Shown: piece by piece, positions 10,499 to 21,950 of the stretch
Position numbering within the stretch: the stretch's first letter is position 1
How the letters are laid out: every line of letters starts with the position of its first letter
From: Choristoneura fumiferana
Lineage: Eukaryota > Arthropoda > Insecta > Lepidoptera > Tortricidae
DNA length: 64,000 nt
Reading direction: 5' to 3'
NCBI RefSeq assembly: GCF_025370935.1
Contig: NC_133501.1
Location: 1,230,293-1,294,292 of the forward strand
Position numbers and translations under genes: made by a program
Notes under the pieces: generated by a model
What the model was told of the DNA's origin: nothing
The model's input: only the letters and a program-made list of their open reading frames with translations
Databases searched by the model: none

Positions 10499-10598
10499 GT
10501 TTCTGCAGTTCTTGATGTGGTCCTGCAAGCCACTGTTTCCCTTGCACTGCAGCCCGCACGAGTCGCACTCCAGCAACGGCAGATTTTTATGCATCCGC
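10499..10598 (-). CDS. Gene 1 copy A, exon 8 (C2HC finger 6)
   Basis: 100 nt: acceptor TTCCAG, then one base completing a Met codon, then 33 codons (RMHKNLPLLECDSCG to NCRN), donor GTGATT. The finger ends with Cys instead of His. Identical exon in copy B at 51033-51132. Confidence 0.85.
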
Positions 10599-10631
10599 CT
10601 GGAACAAACAACAGCATCGTCATCATCTCGA

Positions 10632-10960
10632 AAATACAAACTGAAATATACAAGAAAAACCAGAAAGATAAGACCAGCGCTGGGAATCGAACCCAGGTCC
10701 TCGGCATTCCGTGCCACGTGCTATACCACAACACCACCACTGGACAGTGATACAGACACGAATTTCTCCTATGCACCACATATCTCAGCTTGTTTGTTTT
10801 CTTATTTAGTCAGACACTAGATACATCTATGATGTAGCCCTCATCGAGAAACTTTCAGCACCCCATTGGAACTAACCGTTATTAAGCAATCAAATTAAGA
10901 TTGTTTTTTTGGAATCTTTTTGTATTTTTTATTTCAATTCCAAATTTTTTGCTATTTTTT
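10632..10960 (-). mobile_element. Composite SINE with internal tRNA-like part (copy A)
   Basis: Minus strand: an AAATTTGGAATTGAAATAAA-like start, CTCGATGAGGGCTACA, GAGATATGTGGTGCATAGG, then the tRNA-like part with GGTTCGATTCCCAGC and the tail CTGGTTTTTC. The same unit is at 42866-43250 (plus) and 51170-51480 (minus, copy B). The tRNA-like part is near the 3' end of the unit, not at its start. Confidence 0.65.
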
Positions 10961-11111
10961 GTTGCAATGAAATTTGGCACACAGGTAATGTATACCCTGG
11001 ATTAACATATAGGCTACTTTTATCCCGAAATAATGTATGGTTCCCGTGGGATCAAAAAGTTTTAAACTACATACTAATTCTGCGCGAGCGAAGCCGCGGG
11101 CAAAAGCAATC

Positions 11112-11262
11112 AAAAAAATATGAATATTTAAGTACAATACAATACAATACAATACAAAGACTCTTTATTGTACACCAGGCATAGTAAGCGATACAGACAA
11201 CAAATTATTAAAATTACAGGTGAGCATAGGCGGCCTTATCGCTTAAGAGCGATCTCTTCCAA
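11112..11262 (-). mobile_element. Non-LTR 3' end with (ATACA)n tail
   Basis: Tandem AATAC units followed by AAAGACTCTTTATTGTACACC, reading as the reverse of a retroposon 3' end. Copy B: about 51656-51795. No ORF. Confidence 0.5.
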
Positions 11263-11562
11263 GCAACCTTGTTAAGTACTAAGTACCTTTACATTTTAAG
11301 TAGTTTTTTTTAAGTACTTTCTTGTATGGAGTAACAGAGCCCTAAATACATAGTAGGTATACCTACCGCCGCCTAACTTTGCCAAAAAGTTCATTGCCCC
11401 GACTAGTACCACAAAAACTATAAAGGTACAATTCCAATAATTGAATAGGCACTATACCGTTAAGCGATTCGACCACAATCCGGGAGTAACGTAAAGACGT
11501 CGCATAAAAAATGTATCTCATGCGTCAAAACTTTTAGGCAGATTTTTATGGCGCGTGGTAAG

Positions 11563-11846
11563 CCGTGGTGGCCTAGTGGTTTAGGTAAGCCGTGGTGACC
11601 CCGGGTGGCACCTCTGAGTTTTTCGAAATTCATGTGCGGAATTACATTTAATATATACCACGAGCTTTGCGGTGAAGGAAAAACATCGTGAGGAAACCTG
11701 CACAAACCTGCGAAGCAATTTAATGGTGCGTGTGAAGTTCCCAATCCGCACTGGGCCCGCGTGGGAACTATGGCCCAAGCCCTCTTGTTCTAAGAGGAGG
11801 CCTGTGCCCAGCAGTGGGACGTATATAGGCTGGGATGGATATGGAG
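11563..11846 (+). mobile_element. Lepidopteran SINE with box A and a deleted box B
   Basis: Begins GTGGTGGCCTAGTGGTTTA (box A-like), continues with CACCTCTGAGTTTTTCGAAA, GAGGAAACCTGCACAAACC and ends GGGACGTATATAGGCTGGG ATGGATAT. The usual box B stretch between head and body is missing. Copy B: about 52062-52350. It lies about 30 bp from the donor of gene 1 exon 7. Confidence 0.65.
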
Positions 11847-12338
11847 CGTGGTGTAGTAAAGAGTCGAGGTGGACTTACATCATGTGTTTCTTGACGAAGC
11901 TGCGCAGCAGGATGCCGCACTCCGGGCACTTCCGCGCCAGGTGGCACATCCGGTGCCGCATCAGCTTGTACGGGTCCCTGCCCACACATCATCGTCATCA
12001 GACAAATTGTTAACAAGAGGGAATATTACGCGCAGGGGGCGACACTAGCACAAACCGTAAACAAAACGCCACGACAACGACAGTTCTCTATACACAGTCA
12101 CGAGCATTCAAATTTGGGACGCACTTAAGATAATATGATCATACATCACTGTCATCTTGTTGTCAGATCGTTCAAATTTATAATTGTTTTAGATTTTTTT
12201 TACCGTACACGTACTAGACACTGGCAATGTCCCAATGACATATTTTTCTAAATCTATCTATCTAAGATCGATATATGCCATGTATGACAATTCAAGGGTT
12301 TTTTTTTTACGAAATGGGTCAAATTAACGCTCGTGTCC

Positions 12339-12806
12339 GTACACGGTGTAACATGAGGAAACTGAATAATTGTAAAGCGTATTCCTGAGGTCGTAAGAAG
12401 CAAAAAATGTTATTTATGAACCTAGGTCGGACTATGCGTTTTTTAATACTTTTTAACATTTTGTATGGGTACGCTTTACTTAATGTCGACCGTACCCGTA
12501 CAAATAGAATTTAAAATGGATGAGAAAAAAAACACCCCACTTTACGTCTATGGGAGGAACCCTAAAAAATTTTTTTGTTTACCATTTGTTAGTTAACTTA
12601 TTTTCGGCCTACATATTTTCGTAAATAGTTTCAAAATTGACTATTCGTTCAAAAATACAGCTTTCTAGCATTGAAGTCCCTGAGCAAAACTCGGACGGGC
12701 AGACAGACAGACATGGCGAAACTATAAGTTCTCGTTTTACTTTCATTTTGGTCTGATCATGAACAGGCTGTTAAATTTATTCGATTTCCTCATGTTACAC
12801 CGTGAA
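12339..12806. mobile_element. MITE with CACGGTGTAACATGAGGAAA termini
   Basis: The inverted ends CACGGTGTAACATGAGGAAA and TTTCCTCATGTTACACCGTG enclose about 470 bp without a gene. Copy B: about 52713-53161. Confidence 0.6.
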
Positions 12807-13047
12807 GTTTGTCGCCATGACGGATCACGACATAGCATATATTTTTTAGTAACAAAATAACATGATATTTACATCGATAGAATGCCATTGAGTGGAATAA
12901 TAATATAATAATACATCGATATAAATTATAGAGCTAAATTTCCAAAAATGGAGTATATACGGACATTAAAAAGACATTTTCAAAAACATTTAAAAAACCT
13001 ATTTACGATTTGTGCTGCTGCATTCTGACGGTCTTGCGATTAGTTTA

Positions 13048-13684
13048 GGCTGCGGCTCCACCGAAGCGGAGACGAGCGGAGCGGAGACACGTGTAGGGAT
13101 CGACCAATCATATTAATTGAGTCCACATCTCGTCTCCGCCTCATTATCATCATGCCCCATCCAGACTCTCGCGAGGCGCCTCCTGGAGGCTCTCGGCACG
13201 AGTCTTGGCGAGTGGAGGCTGCAGGAGTGCTAGCCATCTACACTCTCGATTTATTCAGTTGCCCGCTACGTCTATTACAAGATGGAGACTGAAGTGACTG
13301 CGTTAGCTACTTTATGTGCCTACCAATATTATAATGTCTTGCGTTTATATCACCTAAGTAAAAAAAAAGCCAAAAAGATGGTGGATGACGTCAATACACC
13401 AGCAGTTTAATAACAAAGTGAGCGAGCGCGAGAGTGTGGTTGATTCCCTCGGCACCCCCTCGCGTCCTTAGACTCGCGCCCGGAAACCGACACAAATCGG
13501 AGGGACAGCGAGGCGAGGCAAGGAAGACGAGGCGACACGAGCGCACCGTCCTCACTCTCGTACTCGCGTCCCCTCGTGTAGCCTCGTGGAGAGTCTGGAT
13601 GGGGCATCAGACGTGTAGGGATTGGTCGATCCCTGGACGACTCCTCTCTGCTCCGCTCGTCTCCGCCTCAGTGGAGCCGCAGCC
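13048..13684. mobile_element. 637-bp GC-rich MITE flanked by TTA, with a nested inverted repeat
   Basis: Ends GGCTGCGGCTCCAC and GTGGAGCCGCAGCC, flanked by TTA on both sides (13045-13047, 13685-13687). An inner inverted repeat starts ATGCCCCATCCAGACTCTC. The ORFs inside it are by-products of GC-rich repeats. In copy B (from 53400) the right end is deleted up to a few bases from the exon 6 donor. Confidence 0.75.
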
Positions 13685-13717
13685 TTAGTATGGCGTTGGC
13701 TCGTAAAGCCGACTCAC

Positions 13718-13843
13718 TGGAACTCGCGGTCGCACTGGTCGCAGAGCAAGGAGGCGACGGGCACGCCGTGGCTCGCCGCGCAGTGGCGCCGCATGCCGTT
13801 CGTGCTGTCCCACTCGAACTCGCAGTAATTGCACTTCAGCAGC
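13718..13843 (-). CDS. Gene 1 copy A, exon 6 (finger 3 and half of finger 4)
   Basis: 126 nt between TTGTTTCAG and GTGAGT: LLKCNYCEFEWDST, H-x4-H, then the first cysteine pair of finger 4 (CDQCDREF). Same exon in copy B at 54008-54133. Confidence 0.85.
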
Positions 13844-15550
13844 CTGAAACAATAGTTCATTGTGTCTTAAGGGCGGTAAATAAGGAATTACGAACGAGAG
13901 TCTATTAGGCATTAATGAAATGAGTCGATGTTCGTAATTCTAGTACCGCCCGTGCGACATCCAATGTTTTTCATCACATTTGCGAGTAAAATTGTATATT
14001 TGTAAAAGAAAAACTAAAGTTTTTTTTTCGAAAATTGCCGGTACCGCTAACTGCGCTCTTGGCAGCACCAGCTCGGAGTGAGACGTGCTCGGAAGAATGT
14101 GCAATGCCGGCTTTGGGCTGCGTCTCCACCAGAGATTTGCGAGGAATGTGTTTATCATGATCATAAATATTTATATAATATAAAACAAAGTCGTGTTATT
14201 TACACCATTTATATATGACTTAAGAACGGCTGGACCAATTTTCATGATGTTTGTGTTTTTTAATTTGTCTTCGTCAGGAATAGGATAATAAGTAATAAAA
14301 ACATTGGCAAATTTTCGAAAAAATAAAATAAAACAAAAAACATTTTCCCATACAAAACGTTCATGGTTTTTCCTTCCGGCGGTCTGTCAAGACCCTTTAT
14401 CTCGGGAACGGTTGGAGATATCGAGTTGAAATTAAAACCATATACATAAATCTATTGTCCCTTGAAGCTGTGAAAAAATCAAATTTCTAAGTTAACTTAA
14501 AACCGTAACCAAACTCCTCCGAAACGGCTAGACCGGTTTTTTTTTGTGTATTCAGTAGGCCAAAGAATAGGACGTAAACTATTTTTCATACTTCTACGCG
14601 GACGGAGTCGCGGGCAACAGCTAGTATATAGATAAATATAAACTTAAATACTCGTACATACAAACATCCAAGACTCAAGTACAAACATTCGTATTCATCA
14701 TACAAATATTTGCCCGTCACGCACCCTTCGTAGTCAGGGTCACTAACAACTTAGCCATCCGGTTGCCTTATTATTTTTCACACCTCTCCTTCAGAAAAGT
14801 AACTTTTCCTCCCTGACGAGAGGGAGCAAAGTGCAACTTTTCTGTTCAAGGCTTTTCTAAGTGTTTTATTGCAAATGCCATTTTTTTGAAATTGATAATT
14901 GTAAAGCTATGCCGTTTTCTATGCTGGTTGTTCTTTAAATTATTATTTAGATATTAATCTAGAATTATTTTTTTCAAGTTTCTTAATGCTTGGTGTGAAA
15001 AGTTGTATGAGCCACTCGGGAGCAAAATTATTTTCATCTTGGGCGTTAACACTTGAATCCCTCATTACGCTCAGGATTCTACTTTAGAATCCCTCGCTAC
15101 GCTCAGGATTCTATTGCAGAATCCTTCGCTACATTCTGGATTCAATGTACGCCCTCGCCGTAAATACACCATTTTGCTCCCTTGTGACACAAATAACTAT
15201 TTATTTATTCCCTTACTTGTAATGTTTTTCCTTGTGAGCCTCCAAAGCTTCATCGTCGTGGAACCGGAGCTGGCAAATCAGGCAGGTTTTCTCGCCATAA
15301 TCCTGTAGATAACATCACACTGTTAACCACAGGCGTCCTCTCACAATACGAGGACATGAGTTCGCTTCAAATATTAAAGTAGTTTATGCAACTGTTACGT
15401 AAATAATAAAGGCCCTTAAAACACGAGTGTGGTTTTACGAAACGAAGCGCAGTCGAGTTTCATAAAAGATCACATACATTATTTTATTTACACACATCAC
15501 TAAATATAAATACTCTAACATGAGTTCAGATACCGATGGGTGAAAAATGA

Positions 15551-15762
15551 CCTGCAGACCGATCAGTACAGATCGATTCACAAGTGCTGGCACGAATGGA
15601 TTGAACAAAAGCAATGTCACTTAGACATTTTTGTTGGAAAAAGACAGATGCGTACCATTTTCATATTCGTGTGAAGTGTATTTAAATAGGTGACACACAG
15701 ATACTTTCATTCATTTACATTCAATCCATTCGTGTCAGCTGTTGTGAATCGATCTGTAGGTA
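15551..15762. mobile_element. MITE with inverted CAGATCGATTCACAA arms
   Basis: The arms contain GATCGATTCACAAGTGCTGG and ACGAATGGATTGAAC in inverted order on the right side. In copy A a second small element is inserted directly at its right edge. Confidence 0.55.
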
Positions 15763-15933
15763 CAATCAGCCAAATATGTGGTCTACCACCCTAAAGTTGA
15801 TAATCGGTTGCATGTCATAAAACAATAATGCCAATAGACGTGTCTGTCAACTTGAAAGTTCGACTTTAGCGACATACTCATTTGATAGGAACTTGTTTAA
15901 AAATTGATAGACCACTTACTTATTTGGCTGATG
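15763..15933. mobile_element. Copy A-only 170-bp MITE
   Basis: Ends CAATCAGCCAAATATGTGG and TTACTTATTTGGCTGATG. Copy B has the uninterrupted site CTGTAGGTATGTAAACG, and GGTA appears on both sides in A. Confidence 0.7.
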
Positions 15934-16166
15934 GTATGTAAACGAGTTGTGAAAGATTTTTTTAAATATCTTTCAGATATAAGAAGAACCTGTGTTATAG
16001 TTTAACCCATATTAAGGCTACTGATTACTATTAGCATGTGGAAAAACATTGCAACTCGAAAAAAAAATTACATGGAGATAAAGTTTTCTTGCGACTCAAC
16101 TTCCAAACATTTTTTTTTAATTAAAATATTTTTCCACTCGTATCGTATTAGTAATTAGTAGTCTTA

Positions 16167-16307
16167 GGGGCTGTTTCACCATCCATTGATTAGTGTTAAC
16201 TGACGGTTAAATGTGATGCCGTCTTTATTTGTTTTGTTCGAATAGACGGAGACGGCATCACATTTAACCGTCAGTTAACACTAATCAATGGATGGTGAAA
16301 CAGCCCC
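16167..16307. mobile_element. Palindromic MITE, PIF/Harbinger-like, flanked by TTA
   Basis: Same family as 94-234. TTA at 16164-16166 and 16308-16310. Arms nearly perfect. In copy B (56178-56283) the right arm is mostly deleted. Confidence 0.8.
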
Positions 16308-16513
16308 TTAGACTGTGTTTCCACCGAGATGTGCGGGGATGTGTTTCGAGGAATGGGTTTTTCATTAACCAATAGAAACGCTTCATTTAACTCGCCTCGC
16401 ACAGCACATCTCTAGTGGAAACAGCTGAGCGGAACGAGGCGAGGTAAATGAAGCGTTCCTATTGGTTCATGAAAAACACATTCGTCACAACACATCTTCC
16501 CACATCTCTGGCC

Positions 16514-16646
16514 CTTTACTACGAATTGCAAAATACGAACTTCGTGTCTTGCCGTCCCGCTGACTCTTACACTATTTAATACGAGAGTGAGAGCGACGGT
16601 ACGATACGAACTTCGATTATCGAATTTCGTTGTAACCGCCCTGGTT
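16514..16646. mobile_element. Palindromic MITE with TACGAANNNCGAACTTCGTGTC arms
   Basis: One of a family with arms containing GAAGTTCGTGTCGTGCGG and a centre such as ATTTAATACGAGAG. Other copies: 20640-20764, 23628-23753, 42052-42152, about 56498-56612, about 60600-60726 and 63594-63728. Confidence 0.65.
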
Positions 16647-16759
16647 GAAACGCAGCCTTAATGTGGTTAAATTATCGTACAGGGTTGTTTAACCCTTTCA
16701 CCGCCACGGTCGGCAAAACGCGACAGCTGAAAATCGTGCCAAAGGCGCTATGTTGGCAT

Positions 16760-17092
16760 TACAGCCAACATTATTATTACAGCCAGCGTTCTTATTTTTG
16801 CAGGTGGTAGGATGTTTTTGTATTTGTGTGGTCAAGGGTCCCGGATTGCTACCACCATCTTGCTCGCTAATCCTGCCGTGAAGCAGCAGTGCTTGCACTG
16901 GTTGTGTTTCGGCGTGGAGAGTAAGACAGCCGGTGAAATTACTGGCACGTGAGGCATCCCATCTTAGGCCTATAAGTTGGCGCAACGCGTCTGCAAAACC
17001 CCTGGTGTTGCAGATGTTTATGGGCTGTGGTGATCTCTTACCATCAGGAGACCCACTTGCTCGTTTGCCTTCCAGTCGTATAAAAAAAAAAA
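16760..17092 (+). mobile_element. Copy A-only RTE-like retroposon
   Basis: Same 3' body as 1434-1718, ending in a poly-A run of about 13. Copy B reads GGCATTACGATTTTTTTGG without it; ATTAC stands at both sides in A. It lies in intron 4, about 130 bp from the donor of exon 4. Confidence 0.7.
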
Positions 17093-17223
17093 AAATTACG
17101 TGACGCCTATGAAGCGATTTTCCCGATTTTTTGTCGGTTTTTCGATTTTTTTGTCGTATGTGGCCGACCGTGGCGTTCAAAAGGTTAATAACACCATGTA
17201 TATGCGGAAAATGATGATATTAC

Positions 17224-17497
17224 TGAGTTGACCTTTCATATGCGCAGTATAGGTTCTCTGGGTGTCAAAAGGCTCTACGCATTATTCTCAACATCGCGTC
17301 AGCGGCGAACAACCAAGTGAAGAACTCCATATTGGCCTTCCTCACTTTCCAAATAAGCATCTCTTCCTGCGACATCCCTCCACTGTAAAAGGGTTCTCGA
17401 CCTCTATGGTGCTTTCTTGGGCCCTCTTGCATGTTCTTTTTTAATGCACTGCGACTTTTGTCTTGAACTTTAGGCTTAGGCTGAAGCGGGGGCAATC
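17224..17497 (-). pseudogene. Gene 1 copy A, disrupted exon 4 (linker and finger 1)
   Basis: Begins like copy B after its CAG acceptor (residues PPLQPKPKVQDKSRSALK). It loses 2 nt near 17435, regains frame after a 1-nt loss near 17385, gains 1 nt near 17313 and 3 nt near 17290, and loses 1 nt beside the donor. The CENC knuckle of finger 1 is not read and a TGA falls where the finger should be. Donor CA|GTAATA replaces CAG|GTAATA. Confidence 0.75.
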
Positions 17498-18289
17498 CTG
17501 AAAAATGTTTTTGTTAAAAAATACTTTTAAACACAAGCCTTTTTAGCGGACATATTTTTTAGGTAAACCATTATCAAAGTTTTTCCTACTTTTCGCGGAA
17601 TAGTATCAGATGGCCCTGTACGCAGCTGGTCTACAGGATCAACTCGTCCTAAAATCATTAGGACGAAATTGCAACTTGGCAAAACAAAGTAACTCGTCTT
17701 TGAAGCCTCTGATACTACCCCTTATCGCTTGTGACGGAAATTAAGGGCATAAGGTTGCGAATCCAGTAGAAATGTGCGAGGTTGCATTGCGAGGAATGAG
17801 GGCTATCGTTTTTTTGTCTTACTAGATGGCGCCACTGTTGCGTGAGGTTTTTAAGTGTGGCTTTCAAAGTCCGTTGTTACGGGCGTGAAAACAAAGTTTA
17901 GATTAAAATCATATTGTATTACATCTTAAAACCGTACCATAAATATATCGAGCAACCACAGTGTTGCTTAGTCCCGTTTTGTTCGGAAAAAAGGGAGGAC
18001 AAAAGTTTTCGAAAGACAAACTGTCTCAAAATAAAGACATTCATTGCCCCTTATCGCATAATTGCATAATTAATTTCAGTATGCAAAATATTCACAAAAT
18101 TATTCTAATTATAAAATAAACCCGCGTAGCTTCACCCAAAACTATGACATTAGACATTTCGGAGACCTCACGCTACACTAGCGCCTCTAGCGGCGAAATT
18201 CATACGCGACCATTCATGTCTTAGGGAACCAATGTCATCTATTTTAATAAGAACAAAAAAACTGCATTAAATACTTTAAAAAAAAAAAC

Positions 18290-18366
18290 GTTCACTCAGT
18301 TCGGGGATCGAACCCGGTCCTCGAAAAAATCCATACAATATGCTATTTCCGCTACACCACTGTGAA
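18290..18366 (-). mobile_element. tRNA-like SINE remnant of a second type
   Basis: Minus strand: CACAGTGGTGTAGCGGAA, then GGTTCGATCCCCGAACTG. The acceptor ends do not pair well and the anticodon region is AT-rich. Copy B: about 58108-58188, more decayed. Confidence 0.5.
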
Positions 18367-19957
18367 GGTCATAAACAATAAATGTTACTATGAAACACGA
18401 TATCTAGAATTAATAAAATGCATTGTATTTCATATTCTTTAATAATGTAAGTTTTATTTTCAAAACATCAAGGTTCGATTCCCGAGCTGAGTAAGTTTTT
18501 TTTTTGAAAATGTATGGTTGCAGTTTTTCTTCTTATTAAAATCAATGAATTGGTTCCTAAGAACGGATCTTCGTGTGTATTATAGTTTCAGACTTTCCCA
18601 TACTGACCAATATGTATGTAACCCTGTAACGTAAGATGATATACAAAAAGATAGAGGTTTGTTTTATTAACTTCATTACTAACCCTCTGTCTTGTTCGTG
18701 CTTATCTTGGATATTTCATTTGTTACCAAATTTTTAATAACAAAAAAATTACCTGAAAATAAATACGTAAATAATTTGAATCAACTTTTAACATCCGCCC
18801 TCCCCCGTGAACCCTCGCGATTACTGAGGCAGGCACCGTTCTGCCCGTCCCAAAAAAAAGCTTCTGGGTGAGTTTCATTCATTGAATAGCCCAAGGGCCT
18901 TTAAAAAAAAGTGTACCCTTTCTTTTTGGAAAAAATATCGTTTTCACTTGTCATGCCCGTAAAGTTCGTGTTTATGCTGGATCAGGCGACATAAAATGAT
19001 TTTTTATGCTCTAGTGCATAAAATAAAATCTTCGTCTAAGACCAAAGCAATTAGGTGTAAACAGCCTCAAACAAAGAAGTTTCTACATACTTTTTTTAAT
19101 AATTTTTAATTTGTATACAACTAAAAATCAATCAAATCAATCAAAATAGACCAATAAAACTAAAGAATTGTTTCCACTGTTGCCATTTAATTTCCTCGCC
19201 ATCGAAGTGAAAAGCAGAATGTTAAACTCGAGCATTAAACCCATTTTCCCCTCGACGTGTCTATCCACCCTCACCGTACCGGCTCGGGTGGCTATATGAA
19301 CGTGCGTCTCGGGTAAAATGGCTCGTTTTATGCTCTTGTTGTACAATCTGCTATTTTCCTACTCAGAATCAAGAGCACAATCGATTCCTATAGTTAAAAA
19401 AAAATACCCAAACAAAAATGACAGTTTTGTGACAAAATTTCACAAAACTGACTCAAGTTTGTATGAAAAAAAAAATATTAAACATTTTGAAAGAAAAAGT
19501 ATTTTTTTTAAAACACCTTCAAACTAGGTACTCGTTTACCTTATAGAATTGATATCGCATTCATTACTTTTTTTATATAATCAGAGGCCGTACGCTCTTT
19601 CTAACGCTCGCGATCGCAATGGTATAAGATGGAGCACACTTGCCCAGTAAATCCCCATTCACCCTAGATTAGAGGACAGCCAGATTGTAGCGATCAGGGA
19701 ACACAGACGCAGGCCGGGCATTCCGCTCCTCAGCTGTCCGGATAATAAGGACGAGAGAAAGCGATTTGTGCGAATTTTAGGGATAAAATATAAGGGTAAA
19801 TGCCCCGCCTACCTATTACTTAGCTCTAGGAAGGGGTTACCCTTTCTGAGTTTCCACTACTTCTATTCTACTTATTAGGGTTAGGGTCTCCATACCCAAA
19901 CTGCATAGTGCCGACAGCTTCAGGCCGCTTGTAGAAGTCTGTTGTTTTACCGAACAA

Positions 19958-20073
19958 TGGCCCGTTTTTTTGCCGGACTTGCGGTGTTGTAAGGCTAAGT
20001 CGCCGGCGGGTGCATGTACACACATTAATTGTAAGCCATACAACACCGCAAGTCCGGCAAAAAAAAAACGGTG
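19958..20073. repeat. Hairpin with TTGCCGGACTTGCGGTGTTG arms
   Basis: Arms of about 35 bp, spacer about 45 bp with ACACACATTAATTG. Also in copy B (about 59918-60032). Probably a small MITE in intron 3 of gene 1. Confidence 0.6.
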
Positions 20074-20987
20074 AAAACAACGGACGTCTAGAAGCGGCCT
20101 CAAGAGGTCGCTGTTGAACGATCTGCAGTTTCAATACATAATAGACATTCGATATACACGGACCCCTCAAGCTATTCGTTTGCAGTCGCAGTGCAGCCAA
20201 AAATGCAGTCGGCGTGCAGAAGTCTCGCCGGGGTTCTCTGCCTTTTCCGAACTCACGATTTTCTATGAAACCTATTTTCGGAACTTTCATAAAACAAACC
20301 TATCCAAACCTACTGTGTTCTATAAAAGCAGAAGAAAAATCACTGAGAAAAATTTTCGGTTTCGGAGAAAATTGAAAGTTGGGGAATAAAACAGTTGGCA
20401 AACAATAATTCTGCGAAAACGCAGATACCGTCACGCCATGGTGCCGGCAGGAAAAAGCTGCTCAACCTGCCTTATACGGATAAATCGAAATTGTTCGCTC
20501 CACCTGCTCTCCTGTTCCCCTCTCGGCACCATGCTATTCACTGGCTCCGTTAGGTACTGACTGTATAGGAGCAGTCCTGTTACAGTCGAACACAACCGTT
20601 GCACCCTAAGATGTCACAGTGATAGGCGCTTTCCATTACAAGCGACATTGGTTCAGCTCCACAGAAACTCGAAGTTCGTGTCTTGCGGTCCCTCTGACAC
20701 TTCTATTAAATACGAGAGCAAGAGGGACGGTACGACACGAAATTCGAGTTTCGTAGTAGCCCTGCTGTTCCCTCGGGAAATGTGCATTTTTCCGAGATAA
20801 AAAGTATCCTATGTCACTCTCTGGTCCATAAACTATCTCTATGCCAAAAATCACGTTGATCCATCGCTCCGTTTCGACGTGAAAGAACAACGACGTGAAC
20901 ATACAAACACACTTTCGCATTTATAATATTATTATGGATTATGGCACTCAAAAATTATGGCATGTGATATTAGGCAAATGAGTTGCT

Positions 20988-21120
20988 TAACTTCAAACTC
21001 AAATAAGTCCAATTCTAAGAATTTTACGATTTTGGTATCAAAATAAAAGGCAAATAAAACAGATACTCTCCTCAGAAGGTAGAGTGGACTTATCCGAGTT
21101 TGAAGTTAAGCGACTCAAAA
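20988..21120. mobile_element. MITE with GAGTTGCTTAACTTCAAACTC arms
   Basis: The right arm GAGTTTGAAGTTAAGCGACTC is the near-complement. About 90 bp from the donor of gene 1 exon 3. Copy B: about 60947-61080. Confidence 0.55.
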
Positions 21121-21211
21121 CCATTTTGGCAAATGAAATTAGTACAAATGAAATAATGGGAAACTAAGGGATACCCATGTTTGGATGACTATAAAAACAA
21201 AAAGTACTCAC

Positions 21212-21674
21212 TCCTTTCATCGTAATTTAAATTAACCATAGCAATATTACTAAAGGTTTTATCCCTATTTTTATCATGGGTAATTTTACTGCTACCCTGT
21301 ATAGGCTTCACAATGACATTAGATACTGTCTGATAGTTGTGATCTACAGCAATTCGAACAGGCATTTCATTTTTAACGTCATTCTTGTCATCACAGATTA
21401 TCTCTTCAACCACAGTTTCAACATCCTCTGCCTCATCAGCTAATATTTCATCATCAAGAGCTTCTTCATCACCCATTGCTTCTTCTTCACCCATAAGGTC
21501 ATCATCAACTTTGGTTTCTTCAACACCCGAACCATCATATTCAATCTGAACTGTGTCCTTCACCAGTTGGTAATACAGAGGATCTAGAGCCTGTACGTCT
21601 TCAAAGGCCTCATCTTCAGGGTTTTCAGTGACTGTTACTATGGCAAACCTTGAGAGGCTACTTATTTGACATGG
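21212..21674 (-). CDS. Gene 1 copy A, exon 3 (acidic linker)
   Basis: 463 nt, phase 0 in and phase 1 out, between a TTATTTCAG acceptor and a GTGAGT donor. It encodes PCQISSLSRFAIV followed by a long Asp/Glu-rich stretch (EEEAMGDEEALDDE and on). The matching exon in copy B is 61174-61636. The differences I found between them all fall at third positions and are synonymous. Confidence 0.85.
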
Positions 21675-21853
21675 CTGAAATAAACAACATGATTATCCTA
21701 TGAATATTGTAAATAAATTAACTATCACGGACATTGACACCAATTGACTAAGTCCCAAACTAAGCAAAGCTTGTGCTATCGATATTAGGCAATGGAGAAA
21801 TTAGATAACTACATACTTAAAAATACATATTAAACATCCAAGACCCGAGAACA

Positions 21854-21950
21854 ACACACACACGCACGCAAACACGCACGCACGCACGCACGCACGCACG
21901 TACGCATGCACGCACGCACGCAAACACACCCACACACACACACACACACG
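21854..21950. repeat. ACGC/CA microsatellite
   Basis: Runs of ACGC and CA within a longer interspersed repeat (AAACATCCAAGACCCGAGAA). Copy B (about 61816-61908) is slightly shorter. Confidence 0.85.

Noticed and set aside
13434..13688. Arg-rich plus-strand ORFs in GC-rich sequence
   Set aside because: They lie inside the GC-rich MITE and its nested inverted repeat; no coding evidence.
13690..13908. Plus-strand ORF of 72 codons (also 53983)
   Set aside because: Antisense of gene 1 exon 6.
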